DNA of 64,000 nucleotides, taken from Hymenobacter radiodurans. Its GTDB lineage: Bacteria > Bacteroidota > Bacteroidia > Cytophagales > Hymenobacteraceae. The notes under the pieces are model-generated. The model did not search any database, was not told the DNA's origin, and saw nothing but the letters and a program-made list of their open reading frames with translations. The translations under genes were made by a program, and so were the position numbers. The stretch is taken from positions 496,001 through 560,000 of the forward strand of contig NZ_CP037922.1 of assembly GCF_004355185.1 (NCBI RefSeq). Reading direction: 5' to 3'. The first letter of the stretch is position 1, and each line of letters opens with the position of its first letter. Shown here one piece after another: positions 1 to 9,446 of the stretch.

Positions 1-272
1 CTCGACGGCACCTGCCTCGACTTCTCCGAAGAGGAGCAGGCCTCGGGGCGCTGGTCAAGAAAACGGTGAAAGTGCGGGCCGGCATCGACAAAGATACCAG
101 CCGCAAAATCGGCAAGCTCATCAAAGACAGCAAGCTGAAAGTAGATGTGCAAACCCAGGATGAGCAGGTGCGCGTGGCCTCCAAAAAAATTGACGAGCTC
201 CAGCAGGTGATGGCCCTGCTGCGCGGCGCCGACCTAGGCATTCCGCTGCAATTCGTGAATATGAAAAGCTAA
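1..272 (+). CDS. yajQ: YajQ/UPF0234-family nucleotide-binding protein, 3' part, with a frame break
   Basis: This is the C-terminal part of a YajQ-like protein; the 5' end lies outside the window. The first 44 bases read [16 protein letters not shown], and from base 66 the protein continues in another frame through [20 protein letters not shown] to the family ending [14 protein letters not shown]. The two halves join as one protein if the G run at 45-48 has five Gs instead of four, giving [16 protein letters not shown]. YajQ proteins are small cytosolic proteins that bind nucleic acid or cyclic di-GMP in some species; the role here is not shown by the sequence. The frame break is probably an assembly error, because both halves keep family residues on each side of the join. 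Confidence 0.88.
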   Translation, partial: RRHLPRLLRRGAGLGALVKKTVKVRAGIDKDTSRKIGKLIKDSKLKVDVQTQDEQVRVASKKIDELQQVMALLRGADLGIPLQFVNMKS

Positions 273-290
273 CGCCAGCTTTTGAGAAGG

Positions 291-338
291 GAGCAGACGC
301 CGCTGGTAGCTGAATCGGCGGCCTCTGCTCATTTTTTG
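291..338 (+). terminator. Rho-independent terminator after yajQ
   Basis: GAGCAGA and TCTGCTC form the outer stem and GCCGC/GCGGC the inner stem, separated by one C-C mismatch, followed by a T tract. It lies between yajQ and the terC-like gene. Confidence 0.75.
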
Positions 339-386
339 TTTCTTTGATCCATTGCTTTTCGTTTACTCTGCAAAACCTGCGTTTGA

Positions 387-1151
387 ATGTTCGATATTTC
401 TGTTTTCTCCGATCCTAATACCTGGGTCAGCCTGCTCACGCTTACCTTCATGGAGGTGGTGCTGGGCATTGATAACATCATCTTTATCTCCATCATCGTC
501 AATCGGTTGCCGAAGGACCAACAAGGGCGCGGACGCACCATAGGCCTGATGTTGGCGCTGCTGTTTCGCATCGGATTGCTGTTGAGCATCACCTGGATTG
601 TCAGCCTGAAGGAGCCCTTGTTTACAATCAATCTTCCCTTTCTGGCGGCTGACCACGGCGTATCGGGCCGCGACCTGATTTTGTTCGCTGGGGGGCTTTT
701 CCTGCTGGCTAAGAGCACCACCGAGATTCATACCAAGCTTCAGGGCGAAGAAGAAAGCCACGAAGCGGGCAATTACAGCAGCTTTGCCCGCGTCATTGTC
801 CAGATCATTCTCATCGACATTGTGTTCTCCTTCGACTCGATCCTGACGGCCGTGGGCTTGGTGGATAACGTACTAGTGATGATTCTGGCGGTTATCATCG
901 CTATGGGTATCATGCTGATTTTCGCCAAGATGATCGGCGACTTCGTAAATCAGAACCCAACGATAAAAATGCTGGCCCTGTCCTTCCTGATTATGATCGG
1001 TATTATGCTGGTGATGGAATCCTTTCACCAGGAAATTCCGAAGGGCTACGTCTACTTCGCCATGTTCTTCTCCCTGGGCGTGGAACTGCTGAATCTGCGC
1101 CTCCGCAAAAAGGTGCCACCAGTGGAGCTGCGCGATTCACGCTTCGATTAA
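387..1151 (+). CDS. TerC/Alx-family integral membrane protein
   Basis: A 254-residue polytopic membrane protein with about seven hydrophobic segments. The family signature near the N terminus, MEVVLGIDNIIFISII (about residues 21-36), and the second acidic membrane motif DIVFSFDSILTAVGL (about 147-161) identify TerC/Alx. Members are linked to metal-ion export, including manganese for Alx and MeeF-type proteins, and to tellurite resistance operons; no ter genes are nearby, so a housekeeping metal-homeostasis role is more likely (inference). The start at MFDISVFSDP matches the usual start of this family. A copy of the window-wide G6 motif lies inside at 688-700. A hairpin shared with the converging J-domain gene follows it. 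Confidence 0.9.
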   Translation: MFDISVFSDPNTWVSLLTLTFMEVVLGIDNIIFISIIVNRLPKDQQGRGRTIGLMLALLFRIGLLLSITWIVSLKEPLFTINLPFLAADHGVSGRDLILFAGGLFLLAKSTTEIHTKLQGEEESHEAGNYSSFARVIVQIILIDIVFSFDSILTAVGLVDNVLVMILAVIIAMGIMLIFAKMIGDFVNQNPTIKMLALSFLIMIGIMLVMESFHQEIPKGYVYFAMFFSLGVELLNLRLRKKVPPVELRDSRFD

Positions 1152-1182
1152 GACGCGATTTGAGCGTTTTATTTTTCCTGCA

Positions 1183-1226
1183 GTGCCCTAGCGATATGAT
1201 ACGTCAGAAGCTAGGGCACCGTGTTT
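1183..1226. terminator. Bidirectional terminator between converging genes
   Basis: A perfect 10-bp stem, GTGCCCTAGC (1183-1192) with GCTAGGGCAC (1210-1219), followed on the plus strand by GTGTTTTTAA. It can serve both the TerC gene and the converging J-domain gene. Confidence 0.75.
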
Positions 1227-2033
1227 TTAAGCAGAGATCAATAAATAAAGGGTCACTATCAGTAACACTAGCGTCATTAGACCTGTCCCTAATCGGGCAT
1301 CATTACCGAGCCTTTTTATCTGTGTTAGGCCCGCGCTAATAAAAAGTAGCAATGGCATCACCAACGATTCTGTATACAGGTTCATGGGTATTATATACTG
1401 ACCATTGCTACGTACCACTTGTAAAGCCTTGCCAATGATTGGAGTGCGCTCTACACGTACAGCTTCGCCTAGTGCGATACTTTCATCGCTATCAAAGCGA
1501 CCTTGGTCCGTTCGGTGGTGAAAATAAGTGTGGCGAGTGCCGCGGCTATGCTTAGAACCTCCCGAATAGTACACGTCGAAAAGTGACTCTTCGATGCGCT
1601 CTACCTGTTCGTAGGCTAAAGAATAATCGATTATAAAAGTCAAGCATAATGCTAGGCTACCTAGCATAATAGGGCGCAGCCCACCTAATACGCGTGCATA
1701 TTGGGCTGCATAGCGTTCCTGCAAGCTAACGCGGCGCACAGGACGCGGCATCGGTCCTCGATAAGCCGGATCGGGGTGCCGCGGAACAACAGGGCGAGAC
1801 ACCACCGGCGAAGGCGGATTGCGCAAAGCCCACAACCGGGCATCGTACGCCTTGCGCTTGTCGGGTAAGCTCAATATTTCGTAAGCGCGGTTTACGGCCA
1901 AATAACGCTCGTGCGCGGCCGGATCTTGGGTGCGGTCGGGGTGGGTGAGGAGTACTAAGCGCCGATAAGCCTGCCGGATGTCGGCCGCCGACGCTTGCTC
2001 AGACACCTCCAGCGCCTCATAATGTGTAATCAT
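1227..2033 (-). CDS. J-domain (DnaJ-like) membrane protein
   Basis: A 268-residue protein with an N-terminal J domain (about residues 3-68). The HPD tripeptide at 31-33, needed to stimulate Hsp70 ATPase activity, is intact, and the helix-IV region NRAYEILSLPDKRKAYDA fits the fold. After a Pro/Arg-rich linker there is a membrane segment near 120-140 (IMLGSLALCLTFIIDYSLAY), a polar stretch with histidines, and two C-terminal hydrophobic segments ending in LVLLIVTLYLLISA. This looks like a membrane-tethered co-chaperone rather than classical DnaJ: the Gly/Phe and zinc-finger regions are absent. Its ATG overlaps the stop of the upstream gene by four bases, which suggests coupled translation. Its client is unknown. 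Confidence 0.82.
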   Translation of the reverse strand: MITHYEALEVSEQASAADIRQAYRRLVLLTHPDRTQDPAAHERYLAVNRAYEILSLPDKRKAYDARLWALRNPPSPVVSRPVVPRHPDPAYRGPMPRPVRRVSLQERYAAQYARVLGGLRPIMLGSLALCLTFIIDYSLAYEQVERIEESLFDVYYSGGSKHSRGTRHTYFHHRTDQGRFDSDESIALGEAVRVERTPIIGKALQVVRSNGQYIIPMNLYTESLVMPLLLFISAGLTQIKRLGNDARLGTGLMTLVLLIVTLYLLISA

Positions 2034-2488
2034 TCCCCAGCCGCAGTTCCTTCAGCAAGTAGGGTAGCTAGGGCAGCCACATGGTCCTGCACCCGCCGAA
2101 TAGCCAGCTCCAACAGGCGGCGGTTCAGTTCTGCGCGGTGGGGGCGGTAAAAAGCCAACTCACTCTGCGTCAATAACCCAACCACCGTGCCCACCAGTAG
2201 GTAGCGCAGCTTCACATTGCGCGTGAGCAGCTCCGCCACCACCCGCTGCTGCTCCACTACCGCTGAGGTGAGAAACGGAATGTGGTGTTCCTGAATAAAA
2301 TCGGCCACCAGCAGCAGCAGCAACTCATTTTGTAGCTTCAGCACGGGCCGGAGCGTACGGTGCAGAAAGTCGCCCACGGTGGGGCCATCGGCGGTGGGGG
2401 GCAAAAAGGCCGTTTCAACCAGCGGGCGCGAACTAAGAATGGCAGCGTCGCGGTCGGCGGGAGTAAAAGCGGCAGAAGTCTGGCTCAT
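2030..2488 (-). CDS. Hypothetical protein coupled to the J-domain gene
   Basis: About 152 residues from the preferred start MSQTSAAFTPADRDAA; the frame stays open upstream to 2554. I do not recognise the family. The middle is helical and leucine-rich (LKLQNELLLLLVADFIQEHH) and is followed by a weakly hydrophobic stretch and an amphipathic C-terminal helix ending in TLLAEGTAAGE. There is no clear signal peptide. The four-base ATGA overlap with the J-domain gene downstream suggests that the two products act together. A T-tail copy of the G6 motif (2492-2507) sits directly upstream of the chosen start, in the place of a leader. Confidence 0.6.
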   Translation of the reverse strand: MSQTSAAFTPADRDAAILSSRPLVETAFLPPTADGPTVGDFLHRTLRPVLKLQNELLLLLVADFIQEHHIPFLTSAVVEQQRVVAELLTRNVKLRYLLVGTVVGLLTQSELAFYRPHRAELNRRLLELAIRRVQDHVAALATLLAEGTAAGE

Positions 2489-2575
2489 AAGAAAAAAAGC
2501 CCCCCAGCGGCTTACATGAGGGAATTGAGTGGTGAAAGCTAAGGTAATCAGCAAGGTTTACGCTCTATACCTGCA

Positions 2576-3055
2576 CTATTTGGCCGGCACGGCGCTCTGC
2601 TGCCAGCGGTCAGCTTTTATTAGTTTAATTAATTCTGCTTCTAAGCCTTTGAGAGCCGCCGGAGCGCCGTCATAATCCCGAATACGCTTGCTCTTACCTC
2701 CCTTCCAGTAGGTAATGTACTTCGTAGGATAGTCGAGCTTGGTAGAGGTGTAGCTGTCCTGCAAAGCAAAAAAACTAGCCGCGTCGAACTTGGCGATAAG
2801 CTGCTTCCGCTCGGCCGCCGTCAAGCGCCCCGCATACGTGCCTTGGCGGGGGGCATTTTCGCCGCCTTTATATTCCAAGCGGCCATCGGTGTACACCGTA
2901 ATCTGATCGACGGGGCAAGGACCCATGCAGGCGGTGCGCTCCAATTGCATGAGCTTTTCGGTGGCGGCCTGTACTGGTCGGCAAGCCACCAGGCAAGTAA
3001 CAGCTAACAATAAAAGCAGGCTGGGTAAAGCCCTAATACAAAATAGCTTTGTCAT
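2576..3055 (-). CDS. DUF6438-like lipoprotein
   Basis: A 159-residue protein starting at MTKLFCIRALPS; an in-frame start eight codons upstream is less likely because it would precede the signal peptide. The N terminus is a lipoprotein signal with a lipobox-like LVAC, so the mature Cys is probably lipidated. The mature part contains LERTACMGPCPVDQITVYTD followed by a short Gly-rich turn, the pattern I associate with DUF6438, where two cysteines lie in a CxGPCP motif. The function is unknown; the location is probably the periplasmic or outer leaflet of a membrane. It carries the G6 motif variant with an ATTTT tail at 2848-2858. Confidence 0.72.
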   Translation of the reverse strand: MTKLFCIRALPSLLLLLAVTCLVACRPVQAATEKLMQLERTACMGPCPVDQITVYTDGRLEYKGGENAPRQGTYAGRLTAAERKQLIAKFDAASFFALQDSYTSTKLDYPTKYITYWKGGKSKRIRDYDGAPAALKGLEAELIKLIKADRWQQSAVPAK

Positions 3056-3198
3056 AAAAAGAGCCCAGATTCGGCCCAAATGCCGAAGCCAATAGGAGCA
3101 TACCAGTAAGAAGGGATATTTTTTCGGAAAAATGAGCGTGATACTCTAAATTTAAGGATCTACAGCTTTTATTGGCCGAATACGCCGTTCGTTCATTT

Positions 3199-5769
3199 GT
3201 GAAAAAACTACTCTTACTCTCTTTACTAGCATGCGGAGCGTTGGGCACCGCGCGCGCGCAGCAAAAGCTGGTGTCGCAGGCCGAGCTGCCGCTGGAGTCG
3301 CGGCCCGCGAAACCCATAATATGCTACGCCCGGCCCGAGAACATGCACACCTACGTGGCGCCCCCGGCCCAGTTCCTCAACCGGAGTGCCGGTCGGCCCA
3401 CTGCCGATCAGGCCCGCATTGAGGTTACCTACATTGGCTTCCCGCCTGATGCCCGCGCGGCCTTCCAGAAAGCGGTCGATATCTGGCAATCTTTACTCTT
3501 CTCGCCGGTCGTTATCCGGGTTGAAGCGCGCTGGGAAGCCCTGGATGAAGGCGTGCTTGGCGCCGCCGGTACCACCCAGATTTATCGGAACCTGCCGGGT
3601 GCTCCCAAAAGCAACATCTGGTATCCGGTAGCACTGGCTGAAAAAATTGCCGGCCAGGACCTGAATGGCACTAATGCCGACATCAGCGCCGAGTTCAGCA
3701 GCAACTTCGATTGGTACTTGGGCCTCGATGGTCTGCCGCCCGCCGGCAAATACGACTTGGTAACGGTAGTGCTGCACGAGCTAGGCCACGGCCTGGGCTT
3801 TGTGTCGGCTTCTAGCTACACCGATCCGCCTCCCGTAACAGGGGCAGTAGCCAGCCTAAATAGCTCCGGCTTTCCATGGGTTTTCTCTACCTACATCGAA
3901 AATGGCGGGGGCAGCGGCTGGCTAGCAGCAGTCTGTTTCCAAGCCCTTCCGTGAACCTTGCTGCACAATTCACCAGTAATGACTTGTACTTCGGTAGCCC
4001 CTTAGTTAACGCTGTAACAAATGGGCAGCGCGCCCGCTTGTACGCACCCACCAAATATGATGGAGGCTCCAGCATTTCACACTTGAATGAAACGTCCTAC
4101 CGTGCTGGCGACCCGAATTCTTTGATGACACCCCAGGTTGGAGCCGCCGAGGCCATTCAAAACCCCGGCCCCATTACGCTCAAAATGTTCGACGAAATGG
4201 GTTGGTTTAACACCGCTATTCGTCATAATCCTTCCTTGCGCGACACCGAAACCGCCCAAGACTTTGTAGTGCGGGCGAATGTGGTGAGTGACGGTACTAT
4301 CGTACCGGGCTCTGTGCGCCTCTATTACCGCGTCGACAATGGTACCGACGCGCCGGGTGCCACCGATATTGTGCTGCCCATGACGGCGGCCAGCGGCTCT
4401 ACGCAGTACACGGCCACCATTCCCAATCCAGGCTTAGGCCGGCGGGTAAGCTATTATATCTCGGCCGCTGATGTGGAAACGGGCCGCACATACACGGCCC
4501 CTGGGGTGCTATTGGCTACGGATGCGCCTAATACGCAGCCGCGCTACCAATTCTTCGTTGGTCCCGACGTTGTGCCGCCGGCACTGGTTCATCAGCCAGC
4601 GCCGTTCATCTTTGTCAGCAACCTGCCTTTAGTGCTGACGGCCCAGGCCAGTGATAATATTGGAATAGCATCTGTGTCGGTTGAATACAGCGTAAATGGC
4701 GTGGCCCGACCCACCTTCAACCTAACGCGCCAGGCTGATAACATTACGTATAGAGGCTCCATTGCCAGCACGGGGAGCGCGCCCATTGTGGCCGGTGACT
4801 TAATTTCCTACCGCCTTATCGCCCGCGATGCCTCTTCTAATGCCAACCAAACGGTAAGTCCGGCCAGTGGCGCCTACCGGGTGCCGGTGGTTAGTATAAA
4901 AGCCCCCAGGCTTCCTACGTCAATAATTTCAACGCGATTACAGCAACTACGCCCCCGATTTTGTGGGCAATGGCTTCTCCATCGCGCAGCCAACCGGCTT
5001 TAATGATCTGGCCATCCACTCCGTTCATCCTTACCCTGATGCCGATAATACGCTGATCTATCAGCTGCTCACCCCGATTATTGTCGAGGCTGATCCGGCA
5101 AAGTCTACGATTACCTTCGATGAGGTAGTGCTAGTGGAGCCGGGTACGGACGGTGCTCCTTTCCCTAGTGTCGAGTTCTTCGACTATGTTGTAGTAGAAG
5201 GTAGCAAGGATGGCGGTCAGACCTGGAACCCAGTGGCTGATGGCTACGATTCCCGTGATAAAGAGGAGTGGTTAGCCGTGTATAATAGCACCATTGATGG
5301 AGAGCAAAACTCTACGGCGGTGGGTACGCAGGCGCTCTTTTTGCCCCGTGCGATGAACCTGCGCGACAACGGCTACTTCCTCGCTGGCGACGTAGTGCGG
5401 CTGCGCTTCCGCCTGTTCGCCGATCCGGGTGCGCACGGCTGGGGCTGGGCCATCGACAATCTGCGCATTCAGGATAACACCGTTACCAGCTTAGCTTCTG
5501 AGCTGAAAAAGACTGGCGGCCTGAACGTGTACCCCAACCCAAGTGAAGGCAAATTCACGGTGCAGGCCCGCTTTGCGAAGCCCACTACCAATTTGCAGAT
5601 TATCGTGCGCAACAATCTGGGGCAGGTAGTGCTGCGTCATTCATTGGCTGGTGCACAAACTGAGTTGAAGCAAGCACTCGATTTGAGTGCGCTTTCCGCT
5701 GGCATGTACATGGTGAGTGTGGGCGTAGAAGGCGACGCCGCCATGCGCAAAGTGCTGATCACGAAATAG
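3199..5769 (+). CDS. Secreted zinc metalloprotease with type IX sorting domain; reading frame broken
   Basis: About 857 residues if three single-base losses are repaired. It starts at GTG 3199 with signal peptide KKLLLLSLLACGALGTARAQ. The first segment (to about 3910) holds the zinc motif HELGHGLGF, with two His ligands and a catalytic Glu. The second segment (about 3912-4905) continues the protease and beta-sandwich region; the third (from about 4935) ends in a type A sorting domain starting LNVYPNPSEGKF and closing VGVEGDAAMRKVLITK. The frames join if one G is added to the run at 3907-3911, one C to 4903-4907, and one G near 4934. The product is probably exported by the type IX system that includes SprA encoded at 28-35 kb. 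A nonfunctional gene is possible, but the continuous coding signal argues for sequence error. Confidence 0.82.
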
Positions 5770-5782
5770 CTCTTCGCCAAAT

Positions 5783-5821
5783 AAAAAAGCGGCAGCTCCA
5801 CATTGGGGCTGCCGCTTTTTT
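5783..5821 (+). terminator. Terminator after the metalloprotease gene
   Basis: A perfect stem AAAAAAGCGGCAGC with GCTGCCGCTTTTTT, 11-base loop, and a T run. As it is A-rich on the left, it can also work for the converging trmH gene. Confidence 0.88.
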
Positions 5822-5841
5822 GTGGGCTGTAATCACGGACT

Positions 5842-5856
5842 AAAAAAGCCCCCCAG
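5842..5856 (-). repeat. Intergenic T-tail copy of the G6 motif
   Basis: AAAAAAGCCCCCCAG, read on the minus strand as CTGGGGGGCTTTTTT, lies between the terminator and the stop of trmH. It is a single copy without a partner arm, so it is not itself a hairpin. Confidence 0.7.
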
Positions 5857-5867
5857 CCCGATGCTAG

Positions 5868-6404
5868 CTAGTTGCCAAAACCCATCTTCCGCATGAAGTC
5901 CCAAAGTACCACGCCCGCCGCTACTGATACGTTCAAGGAGTGCTTGGTGCCGAATTGTGGAATCTCTACGGCCGCGTCGCAGAGGGCTAATACTTCGTCT
6001 TCCACTCCAAACACCTCATTGCCCATCACCAGCGCGTAGGGTTTCGTTGGATCAGGTTGGAAAGCACTGAGCGACTGGCTACTATCCGTTTGCTCCACGG
6101 CAATCACCACGTAGCCGGCGGCTTGCAGCTGGCGCACTACATCGGTGGTCTGGGGGGCAAATTCCCACGCTACCGACTCCGTGCTGCCTAAGGCCGTCTT
6201 GGTAATCTCGCGGTGCGGCGGGCGCCCTGTGATGCCGCAGAGCCAGATTTTCTCTACCGCAAATGCATCGGCGGTTCGGAAGGCGGCGCCCACATTATGT
6301 AGGCTGCGCACGTTATCGAGCACGAGGGTTAGGGGGATTTTTTGCGTATTTTTGAAGTCTGCCACCGTCAGTCGGTTCAGTTCTTCCATCGAAAGTTTGC
6401 GCAT
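5868..6404 (-). CDS. TrmH/SpoU-family RNA 2'-O-ribose methyltransferase
   Basis: A 178-residue SPOUT-class enzyme. All three SpoU motifs are visible: motif 1 NVRSLHNVGAAFRTADAF (about residues 31-48), with the catalytic Arg; motif 2 ALVMGNEVFGVEDE (about 126-139); and motif 3 EIPQFGTKHSLNVSVAAGV (about 148-166), which forms the knot and the SAM site. The protein has no N-terminal substrate-binding extension, so it resembles the short TrmH or TrmL-like group; whether it modifies tRNA or rRNA cannot be told from sequence. It starts at MRKLSMEEL, a start shared by Bacteroidota relatives. The minus-strand promoter element TACCTTTG (6409-6416) is only a few bases from the ATG. Confidence 0.92.
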   Translation of the reverse strand: MRKLSMEELNRLTVADFKNTQKIPLTLVLDNVRSLHNVGAAFRTADAFAVEKIWLCGITGRPPHREITKTALGSTESVAWEFAPQTTDVVRQLQAAGYVVIAVEQTDSSQSLSAFQPDPTKPYALVMGNEVFGVEDEVLALCDAAVEIPQFGTKHSLNVSVAAGVVLWDFMRKMGFGN

Positions 6405-6408
6405 AGCG

Positions 6409-6416
6409 CAAAGGTA
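6409..6416 (-). promoter_or_regulatory. -7 promoter element of trmH
   Basis: CAAAGGTA on the plus strand reads TACCTTTG on the minus strand, an exact match to the Bacteroidota TAnnTTTG element. It lies four bases upstream of the trmH ATG, so the transcript should have almost no leader. Confidence 0.65.
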
Positions 6417-6467
6417 GGAACGCGTTCCGGCGCGCTGGCCAAGAGTGGCCCAAAAGCACAGAAACAG

Positions 6468-9263
6468 TTGAAAACAAAAGTCAAAAAAGGCCCAGGTCCG
6501 CGCTCCGAAGCTTACGCCGCCGTGGCGCCTACTCTCGAAACGACGCCCCTCATGCGTCAGTATTACCAGCTAAAGCAGCAGTACCCCGGTGCGCTGCTCC
6601 TGTTTCGGGTAGGCGATTTTTACGAAACCTTCGGCGAGGACGCTGTCACCACGAGTCGTATCGTGGACATTGTGCTCACGAAGCGCGGTGCTGGCACCTC
6701 TTCGGAAGTGGCATTGGCGGGCTTTCCTCACCATTCCCTCGATACGTATCTGCCCAAACTGGTGCGTGCTGGGCAACGCGTGGCCATCTGCGACCAGCTC
6801 GAAGATCCCAAGCAAGCCAAGGGCCTGGTGAAGCGTGGCGTGACGGAGTTGGTAACGCCCGGCGTGTCCTTCAACGATAATGTGCTGGAGCGCAAGTCCA
6901 ACAACTACCTCTGTGCGGTGCATTTTGGCAAACAGGAAGCCGGCATTTCCTTCCTCGACATCAGCACCGGCGAGTTTCTGGTGGCGCAGGGCGACGTACC
7001 GTACTTAGGCAAGCTGCTCCAAAACTTTGGTCCGGCCGAAGTGCTTTTCTGCAAGAAAAGTCGTCAAGAGTTTGAGCAGCATTTCGGCCCCGACTTTTGC
7101 CACTACGCGCTTGATGAGTGGGTATTTGGCTTTGATTACGCCCACGATACACTCACGCGCCACTTTAAAACTACCTCGCTTAAAGGGTACGGCATCGATG
7201 GTCTGCGCGAGGGCATCACGGCGGCGGGCTGCATTCTGCACTATCTGGCCGAAACCAAGCACACCAATGTGGGCCACATTGCCGGCATTGGGCGACTTGA
7301 GGAGGACAAATACGTGTGGCTGGACCGCTTTACCGTGCGCAACCTGGAGCTGGTACAGCCCCAGCACTTGGGCGGTGTGCCCTTAATTGATATTCTGGAC
7401 CAAACAGTAACGCCGATGGGCGCCCGACTACTACGCAAGTGGGTAGTGTTGCCGCTGAAAGAAGCCGCCCAGATTCAGCGCCGGCTGGATACTGTAGAGG
7501 CTTTGTTGGCTGATACCGACCTTTTAGGAGAAATAACCCAAAACCTGCGGCAGATCAATGACTTAGAGCGCCTGATTTCGAAGGTGGCCGTGCGCCGAAT
7601 CAACCCGCGCGAACTCCTGCAATTGAGTCGGGCGTTGGAGGCCATTGGCCCCATTCGGACTGTGCTAGCCGGTTCAGGCATCCGCGCCTTACAGAAGCTA
7701 GCTGATCAGCTGAACGCCTGCGACACACTGCGAACAGATATTACGGCCAAAATTCGGCCCGACGCGCCTGTGCTTACCAACCAGGGAGGCGTGCTGAACG
7801 ACGGCATCGATAAGGAGTTGGACGAGCTGCGCAGTATTGCTTTTTCGGGCAAGGACTATCTGTTGCAGTTGCAGCAGCGTGAGCAGCAGAATACGGGTAT
7901 TTCTTCGCTGAAAGTAGCTTACAATAAGGTATTTGGCTATTACCTGGAAGTGTCGAATGCGCACAAGAACAAAGTGCCAACCACCTGGATTCGTAAGCAA
8001 ACGCTGGTAAACGCCGAGCGCTACATTACGGAGGAGCTAAAGACCTACGAAGAGAAAATTCTGCACGCTGAGGACCGCTTGTTCATCATCGAGCAGAATA
8101 TCTACAACGAGCTCGTGCAAGCTGCTGCCGACTATGTGCCGCAGATTCAGCAGAATGCCCGCGCCATTGGCGTGCTCGATTGCCTGGCCTCGTTTGCGGC
8201 CACCGCGCGCCAATACAACTATGTGAAGCCAACGGTGAATGATGGTGGCATTCTCGACATTCGCCAAGGTCGCCACCCGGTGATCGAGCGACAATTGCCC
8301 CCCGGTGAGGCTTACATTCCGAACGATATTTGTTTGGACCAGGATGACCAGCAGATTGTGGTCATTACGGGTCCTAATATGGCGGGTAAGTCGGCACTAT
8401 TGCGCCAGACGGCTCTTATTGTGCTGCTAGCTCAAATCGGCTCCTTCGTACCCGCTGATGCGGCCACTATTGGTGTCATTGACAAAATTTTCACCCGCGT
8501 AGGTGCTTCCGACAACCTCAGCAAGGGCGAAAGTACCTTTATGGTGGAGATGACTGAAACGGCCAGCATCCTGAACAACCTCTCCGACCGCAGCCTCGTG
8601 CTGATGGATGAAATTGGGCGCGGCACCAGCACGTACGACGGAATCAGCATTGCCTGGGCCATTGTGGAACACCTGCACAATAGCCCAAAAGCGCGGGCCA
8701 AAACACTGTTTGCTACGCACTACCATGAGCTAAACCAGCTCGCCGACGACTGCCCCCGCGTGCGCAATTACAACGTGGCCGTGAAGGAAGCCGATGGGCG
8801 CATTCTCTTTATGCGCAAGCTGGTGGCGGGTGGTTCGGAGCATAGCTTTGGTATTCACGTGGCACGCATGGCGGGTATGCCTACTTCGGTGGTACTGCGA
8901 GCCAACGAGATTATGCACCACTTGGAGCAGGAGCGGGCTCACGCCGGCGATGGCGAAGCAGATGCGCCCACTGAATTTGATGAGCTATTGGCAGGATTGG
9001 AGCCCGAGCAGCAAGGTGGTAAGGTGCTGCCGCTCAACGGCCATACGCACGAAAAAGCCCCCCAGCGCGGCCCACGGGCCCAGCCCGTGGCGGCCGTAGC
9101 TACGGCCCCGCGTCCGAGCCTACAGCTGAGTATGTTTGAGCCCGCCGACCCCGCCTTGGAGCGCGTACGCGAACTTATTCAGCAGCTTGATGTAAATACG
9201 CTTACGCCCATCGAAGCACTGCTGAAGCTGAATGAGCTGAAACTGGCGCTGGGGGGCAAATAA
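6468..9263 (+). CDS. mutS: DNA mismatch repair protein MutS
   Basis: About 931 residues from the TTG at 6468 (MKTKVKKGPG); the frame is open to 6342, but an upstream start would run through the trmH promoter and start. The mismatch-reading Phe-x-Glu lies in VGDFYETFGEDA (about residue 50). The ATPase domain has Walker A GPNMAGKSALL near residue 635 and Walker B LVLMDEIGRGTSTYDG, followed by FATHYHEL. MutS dimers recognise mismatches and hand over to MutL. The variable linker before the C-terminal dimerisation helices contains a T-tail G6 motif copy (9052-9065, encoding KAPQ), and a second, A-tail copy forms the last codons and the stop (GGG GGC AAA TAA). MutL is not in the window. Confidence 0.97.
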   Translation: MKTKVKKGPGPRSEAYAAVAPTLETTPLMRQYYQLKQQYPGALLLFRVGDFYETFGEDAVTTSRIVDIVLTKRGAGTSSEVALAGFPHHSLDTYLPKLVRAGQRVAICDQLEDPKQAKGLVKRGVTELVTPGVSFNDNVLERKSNNYLCAVHFGKQEAGISFLDISTGEFLVAQGDVPYLGKLLQNFGPAEVLFCKKSRQEFEQHFGPDFCHYALDEWVFGFDYAHDTLTRHFKTTSLKGYGIDGLREGITAAGCILHYLAETKHTNVGHIAGIGRLEEDKYVWLDRFTVRNLELVQPQHLGGVPLIDILDQTVTPMGARLLRKWVVLPLKEAAQIQRRLDTVEALLADTDLLGEITQNLRQINDLERLISKVAVRRINPRELLQLSRALEAIGPIRTVLAGSGIRALQKLADQLNACDTLRTDITAKIRPDAPVLTNQGGVLNDGIDKELDELRSIAFSGKDYLLQLQQREQQNTGISSLKVAYNKVFGYYLEVSNAHKNKVPTTWIRKQTLVNAERYITEELKTYEEKILHAEDRLFIIEQNIYNELVQAAADYVPQIQQNARAIGVLDCLASFAATARQYNYVKPTVNDGGILDIRQGRHPVIERQLPPGEAYIPNDICLDQDDQQIVVITGPNMAGKSALLRQTALIVLLAQIGSFVPADAATIGVIDKIFTRVGASDNLSKGESTFMVEMTETASILNNLSDRSLVLMDEIGRGTSTYDGISIAWAIVEHLHNSPKARAKTLFATHYHELNQLADDCPRVRNYNVAVKEADGRILFMRKLVAGGSEHSFGIHVARMAGMPTSVVLRANEIMHHLEQERAHAGDGEADAPTEFDELLAGLEPEQQGGKVLPLNGHTHEKAPQRGPRAQPVAAVATAPRPSLQLSMFEPADPALERVRELIQQLDVNTLTPIEALLKLNELKLALGGK

Positions 9264-9309
9264 GTCCCTGGATTTGATGGTGCGCAAAACAAAGAGTTGA
9301 AGCAGAAGT

Positions 9310-9351
9310 AAAAAAAGTGCCTGACAATGAGGGCGAAGCAACTTTTTTGCA
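9310..9351 (+). terminator. Possible weak terminator after mutS
   Basis: AAAAAAGT near 9311 can pair with ACTTTTTT near 9341 across a roughly 22-base loop. The stem is mostly A-T and the call is tentative. Confidence 0.35.
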
Positions 9352-9382
9352 AGATAAATCAAGAAAAATGTGGCCTCACCTC

Positions 9383-9412
9383 TTGACAAAAGCGAAATAC
9401 GTTGTACTTTTG
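9383..9412 (+). promoter_or_regulatory. Promoter of tRNA-Gly
   Basis: TTGACA at 9383-9388 and TACTTTTG at 9405-9412, 16 bases apart. The second is an exact TAnnTTTG element, placed about 35 bases before the mature tRNA. Confidence 0.8.
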
Positions 9413-9446
9413 TCGCACCATTCGCTGCTTCGGCGGCGTACCTCAA

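Noticed and set aside
3199..5769. Three separate genes in the metalloprotease region
   Set aside because: The three frames together form one protein with signal peptide, zinc site and sorting domain, and join with three single-base additions.
6342..6467. Earlier start for mutS
   Set aside because: It would cover the trmH promoter and first codons on the other strand, and the extra residues have no family match.
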